64,000 nucleotides of DNA from Sulfitobacter sp. HNIBRBA3233 (GCF_040149665.1 NZ_JBEFLP010000001.1:1550001-1614000); one strand, 5' to 3'. Shown: positions 1 to 8,736, counted from the first letter of the stretch. The notes: a model not told the origin generated them from the sequence alone. Numbers and translations are program-made.

Positions 1-182
1 TAAAGCATGTATTCGTAGAACCGGAGTTTACCCTGTCCCCGTCTCAACTTTCGATAGTCAAACCAGATGGATACCGGATTTTTTCCACTCCGGCGAGCCG
101 CTTTGACGAGAGCCGGAGCAACTTCGATCTGCCGCTTGCTTCCGATCATGTCGATATCTTTTGCCTGTGCAGTCATGTCCAT
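1..182 (-). CDS. N-terminus of a truncated protein, possibly sugar-transfer-associated ATP-grasp
   Basis: Open minus-strand frame from an ATG at 182 running off the left edge of the window; 60 residues are visible. The segment is basic and helical, with the stretch RRGQGKLRFYEYML at the truncated end. That pattern resembles the N-terminal part of sugar-transfer-associated ATP-grasp proteins found in exopolysaccharide clusters, where a RGxGKLxxxEY motif leads into the ATP-grasp fold. This is from memory of the family, and the catalytic domain is not in view. A second in-frame ATG lies at 176. The gene sits in the AT-richer stretch at the left end, so a surface-polysaccharide island beyond the edge is plausible but unproven. 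Confidence 0.45.
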   Translation of the reverse strand, partial: MDMTAQAKDIDMIGSKRQIEVAPALVKAARRSGKNPVSIWFDYRKLRRGQGKLRFYEYML

Positions 183-644
183 CTCGTGCCTCTAAATTTT
201 TCTATTTGTAGAAGTTGGATTTTCCTGAACCAAACAGAAATTTATGAAGAGAGTTAGGCGCGATTATGGCATTCGAGACTCCCCGGATCGGCAACGATTG
301 TCTGCCTCGGAATAGTTCTCGCCGCATGCCGCAACTGGCACGAAGCCCCACTGTGCGAAGACTGCGATAACTTAGCTGATTGTGAACGTGTCAAACTATG
401 TTTTGGAACGGTGCCGAATGTCACTGTACCCGCAGCGCGGACCTCAATGCATAACGCAGCGAACTTCCGCTTCCCGCCCCTTGTGTCTACAGAGTAGCCA
501 AGTTCAGGAACGGCCCAAAACTGCCATTTGCTCCATGCCCGTGCGCTGCAATGCAACCGCGCCAAACCGGCCATTCATCCAAGGCGCAGCATCTTCGATG
601 GTTAGGCTCTGACAGCAACTAACAGTGGCCGTTGAAGCCTAAAC
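183..644. other. Non-coding stretch between truncated gene and histidine kinase
   Basis: No convincing gene here. A 106-codon minus-strand frame (254-574) has no ribosome site and no recognisable family. The segment around 440-560 looks like degenerate repeat-type filler seen between Rhodobacteraceae genes. Bases 455-478 match 21 of 24 positions at 2110-2133 on the other side of the kinase. Confidence 0.5.
455..478 (+). repeat. Degenerate flanking repeat, copy 1
   Basis: Bases 455-478 align with 2110-2133 in the same orientation, 21 of 24 identical; the shared core is GCTTCCCGCC preceded by GCGAAC. The two copies bracket the histidine kinase gene. Confidence 0.5.
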
Positions 645-1868
645 TTATGCCGCTGCGTCCTGCTGGGTCGCTATTTCCAAAGGAACCAAGACCGAGAATG
701 TCGAACCTTGGCCCAGTGCGCTTTTAAGAGTGATTGTACCCTCCATCCGGTCGACCATACGTTTCACGATGGGCATCCCGAGGCCTGTTCCTCCGTAAGT
801 TCTTGCCGTATGGGGTTCAGCCTGTTGAAATTCCTTGAAGATTTTTTCATGATGCTCTGGCGCAATACCAATGCCTGTGTCGACGACGTTAATGGCAACT
901 TGACCATAGGAATCTTCGCCAATGCTGACTGTGATGGAGCCGGTATCCGTAAATTTGACGGCATTTCCAACCAAATTTTGCATAACGGTTTGAAGCGCAT
1001 CTTTGTCTGCAAGATACGTGTTGCCAGCGAGTTGATTGTTGACACTGAGAGTTATGGATTTTGAATCTGCAAGGCTCTGGAACTCGCTCAAGATATCACT
1101 GGCAAGCTTCCCGATATCGGTTTCTTCTTCTACAACTTCGAAGTGTCCAGCATCGAGTTTCGTCAGATCAAGTACATCGTTGACGAATTTCAATAGCTTG
1201 TCCGCTGATCGGTCAAGGATCGAAATCAAGTTTTTCGATTGTTCTACAGATTTTAGACCCTGTAGAAGCTTGATCGCGCCGATAATACCTGTAACCGGCG
1301 TTCTGATTTCGTGACTGACGTGCGCAATGTATCCACTGCGGGTTGCCATGATCTCTTGCAGATCGACACGCGCCTTGTGTTCCTCGAGGGCTGAGGTCCT
1401 TGCCCTCACGATATCGTCAACGCAACGAGCCATATCTTCAAGGATACCTACTTCATGCTGGGTCCATTCTCTCGGGGAGTCAGACATGCAGCATACCGCA
1501 CCGATTACCTTTCCGGACACTGTATGAATTGGACTGCCGAGATAGGAACGCAAACCATTTTGGATTACGAAGTCATTTTCCCGAGTTCGAGCATCCTCGA
1601 GCAAATCTGGAATCGCGACCGTCTTCTGGCTTACCTGTACATATTGACAGATTGATTCTTCGATGGGGATGTCGCGAACGGTGGGATCGTCAAAACAAGA
1701 CCCTACATATGTAGAGATGTATTGCCGACCGTCTTGCTTTTCCAGGACCGAGACAAAAGAGATAGGAACACCAAACACTCGGCTTGCAAGAGTGTTAATG
1801 TTCTTTAGGCTATCGTCCATGCTGCCATGCAGCAATCCAAGCGCCTCGAACGTATACGTTTTGGCCAT
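645..1868 (-). CDS. GAF-domain sensor histidine kinase
   Basis: A 407-residue cytosolic two-component kinase. A GAF sensor domain fills about residues 10-155, followed by a short coiled linker. The HisKA dimerisation domain carries the phospho-acceptor His in HVSHEIRTP, and the HATPase_c domain shows the N box (QNLVGNAVKF), G1 (DTGIGI) and G2 (GGTGLGMPI). No membrane segment or signal peptide is visible, so a cytoplasmic signal or small ligand is inferred. The ATG at 1868 is chosen because AAGGAG lies just upstream; the open frame continues 80 codons further without support. No receiver domain and no adjacent response regulator make it an orphan. Base composition is AT-richer than the core genes, consistent with acquisition. 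Confidence 0.88.
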   Translation of the reverse strand: MAKTYTFEALGLLHGSMDDSLKNINTLASRVFGVPISFVSVLEKQDGRQYISTYVGSCFDDPTVRDIPIEESICQYVQVSQKTVAIPDLLEDARTRENDFVIQNGLRSYLGSPIHTVSGKVIGAVCCMSDSPREWTQHEVGILEDMARCVDDIVRARTSALEEHKARVDLQEIMATRSGYIAHVSHEIRTPVTGIIGAIKLLQGLKSVEQSKNLISILDRSADKLLKFVNDVLDLTKLDAGHFEVVEEETDIGKLASDILSEFQSLADSKSITLSVNNQLAGNTYLADKDALQTVMQNLVGNAVKFTDTGSITVSIGEDSYGQVAINVVDTGIGIAPEHHEKIFKEFQQAEPHTARTYGGTGLGMPIVKRMVDRMEGTITLKSALGQGSTFSVLVPLEIATQQDAAA

Positions 1869-2329
1869 AGTGCTGCTCCTTGTTTTCTGGCTAGGTTGAT
1901 TGATCCAGAGATCATCCTTTTTTTCAGAAACTAAGTAGATCCTACTACACACGAGATTGTGTTGGAAATATGAAGTCGAATGGAGTTGGTGAAAAAAGCT
2001 TGATCGGCAAATGTGGCTCACTGCGGCACTGCGGCGATGCAGACAACTTTCCCGTCTCTGAGGCATCTGAACGTCGGCTTCGAACTCTACGGCACGACCA
2101 GCATGCAACCGCGGCGAACGTCAGCTTCCCGCCTTACTCGCATAGCGCAAACCGCAACGTGTGACACCACTCGGATGTCACTAGAAAGCTGCTGACAAGC
2201 TTTAACCAGCCGTATTCCCCGCTCAGCCCTGCCCTTGTCAGACAAAGGTGTGGTGAACGTGTGTGGTATGAAAAATCGAAGCCAATCAAACGTAAATGAA
2301 TTCAAGGACTTCATGGCCACGCGAAGATG
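1869..2329. other. Non-coding stretch upstream of the kinase, next to tRNA-Ser
   Basis: Contains the presumed promoter and leader of the histidine kinase and the second copy of the degenerate repeat (2110-2133). Small frames in this stretch lack ribosome sites and families. The composition is AT-rich up to the tRNA 3' end. Confidence 0.5.
2110..2133 (+). repeat. Degenerate flanking repeat, copy 2
   Basis: Same orientation as 455-478, 21 of 24 bases identical. Lies about 240 bases upstream of the kinase start codon. Confidence 0.5.
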
Positions 2330-2419
2330 TGGCGGAGACGAAGGGATTCGAACCCTCGAGACGATTCCTCGCCTACTCCCTTAGCAGGGGAGCGCCTTCG
2401 ACCACTCGGCCACGTCTCC
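2330..2419 (-). tRNA. tRNA-Ser(GCU)
   Basis: Read on the minus strand, the acceptor stem GGAGACG pairs with CGTCTCC. It is followed by the discriminator G and an encoded CCA (2332-2330). The anticodon loop CTGCTAA gives anticodon GCT (reads AGC/AGU), and the T arm contains GGTTCGAATCC. The long variable arm and 90-nt length are typical of class II tRNA-Ser. Its 3' end faces the AT-rich segment at 1-2329, the usual geometry for an integrase target site. Confidence 0.96.
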
Positions 2420-2751
2420 GCCGACCCGTTTAGCGGGGGGTTCTGGGGAGGGCAAGGGTTTATTGGCTTTGTTTTCACAGCATTTGACCGGCAGCGGCGC
2501 GTCGCGTGCAATGATGGGAAGACGCATCCAGACAGGAGTGCTCCGCTCTCTCGCACGCGCGCGGCGCGAGCTTGCGCCCTGCCCGCGCCAGCGGCCCAAC
2601 TGCGAGAAAGTTCCATCTCAAGCCATTAATTCCACTCACATTTTCGTCAACCGACGTGACCGCCTGTGACGCAACCGAATGCGGTCCCGGGTCGTTCTTC
2701 CGGTACACAACGAGGGGCAACAGCGCCTCTGGGAAATTGAAAGGAAGACCA
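2420..2751. other. Intergenic region between tRNA-Ser and a small secreted protein
   Basis: No gene or RNA is supported. It presumably holds the tRNA promoter (minus strand) and the promoter of the downstream secreted protein. Longer frames through here are shadows without ribosome sites. Confidence 0.45.
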
Positions 2752-3048
2752 ATGAAACTGATGATTGCAACCGCAGCAGCGGCCCTGATCGGTACCGTCG
2801 CGATCGCCGACGAATCCACACGCTACAACGACCTGCGTCTCGACACGTCGAAGACCGCCGAAGTGGAATACTCTGACGAGGTGCGTGAAGCGCCCGAAGA
2901 TCTGTCGACACGCGCGGCGGATCTGCGCCTTGATACGTCGGACAACGAGCCCGATGTCTCCACCACCTTCTCGAGCCGCAGCGACATCACAAGCGTCGAG
3001 GAAATCTACCCCTACGGTGGGTTCGGCCCCGGCAACGACAGCCGCTAA
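2752..3048 (+). CDS. Small secreted protein with 12-residue internal repeat
   Basis: A 98-residue protein of unknown function. The start at 2752 has AAAGGAAG upstream and opens directly into a signal peptide of about 19 residues (MKLMIATAAAALIGTVAIA), so export to the periplasm is inferred. The mature part is acidic and polar with no cysteine. Residues 22-33 and 52-63 repeat the pattern STR-x2-DLRLDTS exactly, 30 residues apart. The C-terminus is aromatic and glycine-rich (YPYGGFGPGND). A strong terminator hairpin follows at once, so it is probably monocistronic. I do not recognise a family. Confidence 0.7.
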   Translation: MKLMIATAAAALIGTVAIADESTRYNDLRLDTSKTAEVEYSDEVREAPEDLSTRAADLRLDTSDNEPDVSTTFSSRSDITSVEEIYPYGGFGPGNDSR

Positions 3049-3066
3049 CAGGCTTTAAGCAAAAAC

Positions 3067-3097
3067 AAAAAAACCCGGCCATTGGCCGGGTTTTTTA
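3067..3097. terminator. Bidirectional rho-independent terminator
   Basis: Perfect 7-bp stem CCCGGCC/GGCCGGG with a 3-nt loop (3074-3090), with A-rich sequence on the left and TTTTTT on the right. It serves both the secreted protein (plus) and ychF (minus), which converge here. Confidence 0.9.
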
Positions 3098-3117
3098 TTG
3101 GCTGGATGTGATGGGCT

Positions 3118-4215
3118 TCAGGTGTTGAAGAGGAAGTGCAGCACGTCGCCGTCCTTGACGATGTAGGACTTGCCTTCGGCACGCATCTTGCCCGCTTCCT
3201 TTGCCGCCGTTTCACCGCCGAGGCCCACGAAATCATCGTAGGCGATCGTTTCGGCGCGAATGAAGCCTTTTTCAAAATCACCGTGAATGACCCCGGCGGC
3301 CTTGGGCGCGCTGGTGCCCGATTTGATGGTCCAGGCGCGCGCCTCTTTCGGGCCGACGGTGAAATAGGTCTCAAGGTGCAGCAGTTCGTAACCCGCGCGG
3401 ATCAACCGGTCGAGACCAGCCTCCTCCAGCCCCATTTCGGTGAGGAACATCTCCGCTTCCTCTGGGTCGAGCTGGCTGATCTCTTCCTCGATCTGGGCGG
3501 AGATAATGACATGGCTGTTGCCCTCGGCGGCGGCCATTTCGCCGACGCGCGCGGACAGGGCGTTGCCCTCTGCGGCATCCGCTTCGGACACGTTGCAGAC
3601 ATAGAGCACGGGTTTCGTGGTCAGCAGTTGCAGCATCCGCCATGCCTTGGCGTCCTCGGCATCCACGTCTACCGTCCGCGCGGGGCGACCGGCCTCCAGC
3701 GCCTCGAGCGCCATGCGCATCAGGCGCTCTTGCTGAACCGCCTCCTTGTCGCCGCCGCGCACTTTCCGGGTGATGTTCTGGAGCCGCTTTTCGATGCTTT
3801 CGATATCGGCGAGCATCAGTTCCGTCTCGATGGTTTCGGCATCCGCAACGGGGTCTACACGTCCCTCGACATGGGTGACGTCACCATCCTCGAAACACCG
3901 CAAGACGTGGGCGATGGCGTCGACCTCGCGAATGTTGGCGAGAAACTGGTTCCCCAGCCCTTCGCCCTTGGACGCGCCTTTTACCAGACCGGCGATATCC
4001 ACGAAGGTCATGCGCGTAGGGATGATGGATTTCGACTTGGCGATGGACGCCAGCGTATCGAGCCGCGCGTCGGGCACGGCCACCTCGCCCACGTTGGGTT
4101 CGATGGTGCAAAAGGGAAAATTCGCGGCCTGCGCCGCTGCGGTGCGGGTCAGCGCATTGAAAAGCGTCGACTTGCCGACGTTCGGCAGGCCAACGATGCC
4201 CATCTTGAAACCCAT
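3118..4215 (-). CDS. ychF: Redox-regulated ATPase YchF (OBG-family P-loop protein)
   Basis: A 365-residue member of the universally conserved YchF/OLA1 family, a ribosome-associated translational ATPase. The P-loop GLPNVGKST is at residues 9-17. The switch region [20 protein letters not shown] lies at about 73-92. The G4 equivalent is NVSE (208-211) rather than NKxD, the family hallmark for ATP preference. The C-terminal TGS domain ends with the usual [11 protein letters not shown] motif. Length matches the family. GGAGG lies upstream of the ATG. It ends against the shared terminator at 3067-3097. Confidence 0.97.
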   Translation of the reverse strand: MGFKMGIVGLPNVGKSTLFNALTRTAAAQAANFPFCTIEPNVGEVAVPDARLDTLASIAKSKSIIPTRMTFVDIAGLVKGASKGEGLGNQFLANIREVDAIAHVLRCFEDGDVTHVEGRVDPVADAETIETELMLADIESIEKRLQNITRKVRGGDKEAVQQERLMRMALEALEAGRPARTVDVDAEDAKAWRMLQLLTTKPVLYVCNVSEADAAEGNALSARVGEMAAAEGNSHVIISAQIEEEISQLDPEEAEMFLTEMGLEEAGLDRLIRAGYELLHLETYFTVGPKEARAWTIKSGTSAPKAAGVIHGDFEKGFIRAETIAYDDFVGLGGETAAKEAGKMRAEGKSYIVKDGDVLHFLFNT

Positions 4216-4265
4216 GTGACGTGCCTCCGGACTGTGTTCCGGGCGTACCTAGAAGGTCGAAAGGG

Positions 4266-4469
4266 TCAGCGCAAGTCTTCGCGGCGCGCCGCACGCTCGC
4301 GCGAGGAGAAGATCAGGAACCACGCCAGAAGGATGAACATCGGATGGGTCAGCCCGCCCGAGAAGAAGAGCGCGGGAATCCAGATGAAGAAAATGACGAT
4401 CCCCAGAATCGGATGACCGGTCAGCAGGATCGACAGGGGCGGGAGCAGGATCGCAAGCAAATAGTTCAT
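4266..4469 (-). CDS. YqaE/Pmp3-family small membrane protein
   Basis: A 67-residue hydrophobic protein with two membrane segments (about residues 1-22 and 28-55) and a basic, charged tail (SSRERAARREDLR). The N-terminal pattern LLAILLPPLSILLTG resembles the Pmp3/YqaE family, small inner-membrane proteins linked to membrane potential and salt or cold stress. The start is uncertain: an ATG at 4469 gives the typical family N-terminus, while a TTG at 4490 would add seven residues. It lies between ychF and an alcohol dehydrogenase, all on the minus strand, with a hairpin separating it from the latter. Confidence 0.75.
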   Translation of the reverse strand: MNYLLAILLPPLSILLTGHPILGIVIFFIWIPALFFSGGLTHPMFILLAWFLIFSSRERAARREDLR

Positions 4470-4514
4470 GGTGGGAATGTCGGGTTGCAACCCGCCTTTT
4501 TAAAGAGGGGAAAT

Positions 4515-4537
4515 GCGGGCGGGAATTCCCCGCCCGC
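4515..4537 (-). terminator. Hairpin downstream of alcohol dehydrogenase
   Basis: A perfect 9-bp stem GCGGGCGGG/CCCGCCCGC with a 5-nt loop lies just after the dehydrogenase stop codon at 4545. The sequence after it on the minus strand is only mildly T-rich, so termination may be partial. Confidence 0.55.
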
Positions 4538-4544
4538 AGCAGCG

Positions 4545-5666
4545 TCATCCGCCGACGACCGCCCCGCGGTCGGGATCAGCGATCACATCGGCAGAGGTCA
4601 GCAGCGTATCACGCTCGGCACGCAGCGTTTCGATGTCGATCACGTGCCGGAAGCGAACGTCCTCGTTCTTCATCCGCGCGAAGGCATTGTTGACCTCGTC
4701 AATCGCGATCCGCTCGATCTCGGGTTCGATCCCGTGCTCTGCACAGAAATCCAGCACTTCCTGCGTGTCAGCGATGCCACCGATGAGCGAGCCCGCCAGC
4801 GCGATCCGGTGGAACACCAAAGGACCGGGAACGAATTCCTCGACCCCCATCATGTTGCCGACCATCACCAGAGTGGTGTTCGGTTTCATCAGCCCCAGAT
4901 AGGGCGCGATGTCGTGCGGATAGGGAATGGTGTTGATCAGCAGGTCAAAGGACATCGCCGCAGCCTCAAGCGCGTCGTCGTCGGTCATCACGATCACCTC
5001 GTCGGCCCCGATACCGCGCAGCTCGTCGCTCTTTTCCGGGCTGGTGGTCAGCGCGGTGACATGCGCGCCCAGCGCCTTGCCGATCTTGACGGCCATGTGG
5101 CCCAGACCACCGATCCCCGCGACGGCCAGTCGCTGGCCCGATTTCAGGCCGAAATGCTTCATCGGATTGTAGGTGGTCACGCCGGCACAAAGGATCGGCG
5201 CGGCGGCAGCCGGATCCAGCGCGTCGGGAATACGGACCACGAATTCCTGCCGCACGACGATTGCATCGGTGTAGCCGCCGTATGTATTCGTACCGTCCGG
5301 CACTTTCGGGCCATTATAGGTCAGCGTGCAGCTTTTGGGTCCCGAACAATATTGCTCGTCCCCCTGCTTGCAGCTCTCGCATTCCTGACACGAATTGACC
5401 ATGCAGCCGACGCCGACGATATCGCCCTCGGACAGGCCCTTGACCCCCTCGCCCGTGGCCGTGATGCGCCCGACGATTTCGTGGCCCGGGACGCAAGGAT
5501 AGACGGTGTTGTTCCAGTCGTCCGCACATTGGTGAAGATCCGAGTGGCAGACGCCCGAATACATGATTTCGATCGCGACCTCTCCGGCGCGCGGATCCTG
5601 ACGTTCGAACCGGACTGGCGCGAGGTCCGATGTGCTGTCTTTTGCGCCGTATCCAACAACCTGCAT
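4545..5666 (-). CDS. Zinc-dependent NAD(P) alcohol dehydrogenase (CAD/YahK-like)
   Basis: A 373-residue medium-chain dehydrogenase/reductase. Catalytic zinc ligands are Cys40 (SGVCHSD), His62-Glu63 (GHE) and Cys160; structural zinc cysteines are 93, 96, 99 and 107. The Rossmann motif GIGGLGH is at about 184-190. The pattern matches the cinnamyl-alcohol dehydrogenase or YahK/Ahr branch, broad-range NADPH aldehyde reductases, so reduction of aldehydes to alcohols is the likely role. Substrate and cofactor are not decided by the sequence. The C-terminus runs about 20 residues beyond the usual end. AAAGG precedes the ATG at 5666. Confidence 0.92.
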   Translation of the reverse strand: MQVVGYGAKDSTSDLAPVRFERQDPRAGEVAIEIMYSGVCHSDLHQCADDWNNTVYPCVPGHEIVGRITATGEGVKGLSEGDIVGVGCMVNSCQECESCKQGDEQYCSGPKSCTLTYNGPKVPDGTNTYGGYTDAIVVRQEFVVRIPDALDPAAAAPILCAGVTTYNPMKHFGLKSGQRLAVAGIGGLGHMAVKIGKALGAHVTALTTSPEKSDELRGIGADEVIVMTDDDALEAAAMSFDLLINTIPYPHDIAPYLGLMKPNTTLVMVGNMMGVEEFVPGPLVFHRIALAGSLIGGIADTQEVLDFCAEHGIEPEIERIAIDEVNNAFARMKNEDVRFRHVIDIETLRAERDTLLTSADVIADPDRGAVVGG

Positions 5667-5803
5667 GGGTTTACCTTTCTGAACTGGTTAAATGCGTTTC
5701 CTTTGCCTAACGCGAGACCGGCCCGCCACGTTCCGCATTGCATTTGCCGCGACCATGCGACACAACCCGTACTGCCCCGACCAAGACCGTGACAGGATTG
5801 CCC

Positions 5804-6595
5804 ATGACCCGCATTGACGACACTTTCGCCGCCCTGAAAGCTCAAGGCCGCAAGGCTTTCGTGTCTTACGTGATGGCGGGCGACCCCGACTTCGACAAAT
5901 CCCTCGAGATCGTGAAGGGGCTGCCGGGTGCCGGTGTCGACATCATCGAACTCGGCCTGCCCTTCACCGATCCGATGGCCGATGGCCCCACCATCCAGCT
6001 TGCCGGTCAGCGCGCCCTTGAAGGGGGCATGACGCTGAAGCGCACGCTCGCGCTTGCCACGGAATTCCGCAAGGAAAACAACACCACCCCGATTGTGATG
6101 ATGGGCTATTACAACCCGATCTATTCCATGGGCGTCGACGCGTTTCTGGTCGCGGCCAGGGAGGCGGGGATTGACGGGCTGATCGTTGTCGATCTGCCAC
6201 CGGAAGAAGACGACGAGCTGTGCCTGCCCGCACAGGCCGCCGGATTGAACTTTATCCGCCTCGCCACCCCCACCACGGATGCCAAGCGCCTGCCGAAGGT
6301 GGCGGAGAATACATCGGGCTTTGTCTATTACGTATCGATCACCGGCATCACCGGATCCGCCGAAGCGGACGCGGGCGATGTCGCCCCCGAAGTGACCCGC
6401 ATCCGCGACACCGTGGGCCTGCCGGTCATCGTGGGTTTTGGTGTGAATACCCCCGAAAAATCCAAGGCCATCGCCGAAGTCGCGGATGGCGTGGTCGTAG
6501 GGTCGGCCATCGTCGCGCAAATCGCATTGGGCAAGAGCACGCAGGAAGTGCTCGATTTCGTGCGCACCTTGGCGGATGGCGCACACGCGGCCTGA
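5804..6595 (+). CDS. trpA: Tryptophan synthase alpha subunit
   Basis: 263 residues, normal for TrpA. It cleaves indole-3-glycerol phosphate to indole and glyceraldehyde 3-phosphate, and indole is channelled to TrpB. The catalytic acids fall exactly at Glu49 (IIELG) and Asp60 (PMADGP) in E. coli numbering. The phosphate-binding loop [10 protein letters not shown] is near residue 210. The start at 5804 follows AGGA. The partner trpB lies 7 kb away on the opposite strand, so the two subunits are not co-transcribed in this window. Confidence 0.97.
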   Translation: MTRIDDTFAALKAQGRKAFVSYVMAGDPDFDKSLEIVKGLPGAGVDIIELGLPFTDPMADGPTIQLAGQRALEGGMTLKRTLALATEFRKENNTTPIVMMGYYNPIYSMGVDAFLVAAREAGIDGLIVVDLPPEEDDELCLPAQAAGLNFIRLATPTTDAKRLPKVAENTSGFVYYVSITGITGSAEADAGDVAPEVTRIRDTVGLPVIVGFGVNTPEKSKAIAEVADGVVVGSAIVAQIALGKSTQEVLDFVRTLADGAHAA

Positions 6596-6677
6596 CCCGG
6601 CGGCGGCACACTGGCGATTGATCTGGCTCCGATGGCTCGGTAGACAAGAGCGACCAACCCTGCCGGAGGCCGCCGCA

Positions 6678-7844
6678 ATGCCCGTGATCACCAACATCGA
6701 CGACCTCAAGCGCCTGCACAAGCGCCGCACGCCAAAGATGTTCTACGACTACGCCGAAAGCGGCAGCTGGACGGAACAGACCTTCCGCGAGAACACCTCG
6801 GATTTCGACAAGATCCGCCTGCGCCAGCGCGTGGCGGTCGATATGTCAGGGCGATCGACCAAGACCAAGATGATCGGTCAGGACGTGGCCATGCCTGTGG
6901 CCCTCGCCCCCGTGGGGTTGACGGGAATGCAGCACGCCGACGGCGAGATCAAGGCCGCCCGCGCCGCCGAGGCTTTCGGTGTGCCATTCACGCTCTCGAC
7001 CATGTCGATCAATTCGATCGAGGATGTCGCGCAGGCCACGAACAAACCCTTCTGGTTTCAGCTTTATACGATGCGCGACACCGACTATGTCAGCCGCCTG
7101 ATCGAACGGGCGCGCGCGGCCAAATGCTCCGCGCTGGTAATCACGCTCGATCTGCAAATACTCGGGCAGCGCCACAAGGATCTCAAGAACGGCCTGTCCG
7201 CCCCGCCGAAGCTTACGCTTTCCACCATGGCCGATCTGGCCACGAAATGGCGCTGGGGCATCGGCATGCTGCAGGCCCAGCGCCGCGAATTCGGCAATAT
7301 CGTGGGCCACGTCGAGGGGATCTCGGATGCCTCCAGCCTCGGCGCATGGACGGCCGAGCAGTTCGACCAGACGCTAGACTGGGAAAAGATCGCCAAGATC
7401 AAGGAACAGTGGGGCGGCAAGGTCATCCTGAAGGGCATTCTTGACGCCGAGGATGCCAAGATGGCGCTGAAGGTCGGTGCCGATGCGATCATCGTCAGTA
7501 ACCACGGCGGGCGGCAGCTGGACGGGGCGCTCAGCTCCATTCGGATGCTGCCTTCGATCCTCGATGCGGTGGGCGGCGAGGTCGAAGTCCATCTCGACAG
7601 CGGCATCCGGTCCGGTCAGGACGTGCTGAAGGCGATGGCGATGGGCGCGCAGGGCACCTATATCGGGCGCGCGTGGATCTACGGTCTGGGCGCGATGGGA
7701 CAGGAAGGCGTGAAAACAGCGCTCGAAGTGATCCACAAGGAACTCGACACAACCATGGCCCTGTGCGGCGAAACACAGGTGACCGGACTGGGCCGCCATA
7801 ACCTTCTGATCCCGAAAGACTTCGAAGGCGACTGGCAGGAGTGA
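6678..7844 (+). CDS. lldD: FMN-dependent alpha-hydroxy-acid dehydrogenase (L-lactate dehydrogenase type)
   Basis: 388 residues of the LldD/glycolate oxidase family, which oxidise L-2-hydroxy acids with FMN and pass electrons to the quinone pool. The N-terminus MFYDYAESGSW is typical of the family. The FMN-contacting Lys252 (ILKGIL) and the catalytic base His276 in SNHGGRQLDG are present, followed by DSGIRSGQDV and GRAWIYGLGA for phosphate and FMN binding. GGAGG precedes the ATG at 6678. L-lactate is the best guess for the substrate but related hydroxy acids are possible. The sulfotransferase-like gene follows after 7 bases. Confidence 0.88.
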   Translation: MPVITNIDDLKRLHKRRTPKMFYDYAESGSWTEQTFRENTSDFDKIRLRQRVAVDMSGRSTKTKMIGQDVAMPVALAPVGLTGMQHADGEIKAARAAEAFGVPFTLSTMSINSIEDVAQATNKPFWFQLYTMRDTDYVSRLIERARAAKCSALVITLDLQILGQRHKDLKNGLSAPPKLTLSTMADLATKWRWGIGMLQAQRREFGNIVGHVEGISDASSLGAWTAEQFDQTLDWEKIAKIKEQWGGKVILKGILDAEDAKMALKVGADAIIVSNHGGRQLDGALSSIRMLPSILDAVGGEVEVHLDSGIRSGQDVLKAMAMGAQGTYIGRAWIYGLGAMGQEGVKTALEVIHKELDTTMALCGETQVTGLGRHNLLIPKDFEGDWQE

Positions 7845-7851
7845 CCCGCGC

Positions 7852-8472
7852 GTGTTGATCTTCCTGCGGCGCAAGCTTGCGTTTCTGGCCAATCCCAAGA
7901 CCGGCACCACGGCGGTTGAACTGGCGCTCAAACCCAAGGCCGAGATCGTCTTCGGCAAAAGCCGCAAGCATCTGACCGCACGCCGCTACGCGGTCAAGGT
8001 CGCGCCGTTTCTCGACGATACATTCGGCGTGCGCCCCGAGGCGGTCGCGGTCATGCGCGACCCTGTGGACCAGATCGCATCGTGGTTCCGCTACCGCAGC
8101 GGCGACCGGCTGATGGGGTCGGAGCTGAGTACGGCGGGCCTGGATTTCGATGACTTCGTGCGTGAACTGGTCAGCGAGGACCCGCCCGCACGCGCGCGCA
8201 TCGGCAGCCAGTTCGCCTTTCTGACCGACGGCGGCGGACAGGTCATGGCCGAGCATGTGATCGCCTACGAAAACCAGCCGCTCTTTCGTTCGTTCCTGTC
8301 GGAGCGGCTGAAAACCGACCTCACACTCAAACCCAAGAACGTATCCCCGCCCGCGCCGACGCGCCTGTCCGACGACACGCTGGCGCTGCTGAAATCGGCG
8401 CGCGCGGCGGAATTCGATCTCTACGCGCGCATCCGCGACGCGGGCGACCACCTTGTCACGCGCATCGGCTGA
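7852..8472 (+). CDS. Sulfotransferase-like protein
   Basis: A 206-residue protein starting at a GTG seven bases after the lldD-like gene, so probably translated with it. The N-terminus holds a PAPS 5'-phosphosulfate loop pattern (NPKTGTT, residues 14-20). A 3'-phosphate-binding-like RDP appears at 69-71, followed by a helix starting with DQIASWFRYRS. These are the two landmark motifs of sulfotransferases, though the protein is shorter than most. The acceptor is unknown; surface polysaccharide or lipid is possible. The family call rests on short motifs. Confidence 0.65.
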   Translation: MLIFLRRKLAFLANPKTGTTAVELALKPKAEIVFGKSRKHLTARRYAVKVAPFLDDTFGVRPEAVAVMRDPVDQIASWFRYRSGDRLMGSELSTAGLDFDDFVRELVSEDPPARARIGSQFAFLTDGGGQVMAEHVIAYENQPLFRSFLSERLKTDLTLKPKNVSPPAPTRLSDDTLALLKSARAAEFDLYARIRDAGDHLVTRIG

Positions 8473-8687
8473 CCCACTTTCGCCTCGGGGTTTGAATCCT
8501 CGCGATGCTCAAACCGGCCTTCGATGTGGTTGAGGCGGGCCATAGGCCCGGCCTGCCCGGCCCGGGGATGTGACCAGCAGCGCGGACACGCCGCCCTCTT
8601 GGGGCAGATTCACTCTTTTCACGCGGGCCGAACCCGTCTATAGGCACGGCTTCACGCGGGGGTTCCCAAAAGGATCCGCCGATTCAG

Positions 8688-8714
8688 CGGGACGACAGCC
8701 TTGGAGGCGTCCCG
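8688..8714 (+). promoter_or_regulatory. Leader hairpin upstream of rplY
   Basis: A perfect 7-bp stem CGGGACG (8688-8694) and CGTCCCG (8708-8714) encloses a 13-nt loop containing TTGGAGG. It sits 22 bases before the rplY ATG. L25 is an RNA-binding ribosomal protein, so an autoregulatory leader is conceivable, but only the hairpin itself is seen. Confidence 0.35.
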
Positions 8715-8736
8715 AGTTTAAAAATTGGAGATTAAA

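Noticed and set aside
254..574. 106-codon minus-strand frame left of the histidine kinase
   Set aside because: No ribosome site or family; the DNA overlaps a degenerate repeat and looks like non-coding filler.
3136..4416. Plus-strand frame of 426 codons opposite ychF
   Set aside because: ychF has all family motifs; the antisense frame has none.
4221..5792. Plus-strand frame of 523 codons opposite the alcohol dehydrogenase
   Set aside because: Antisense of an enzyme with complete zinc sites; no recognisable domain.
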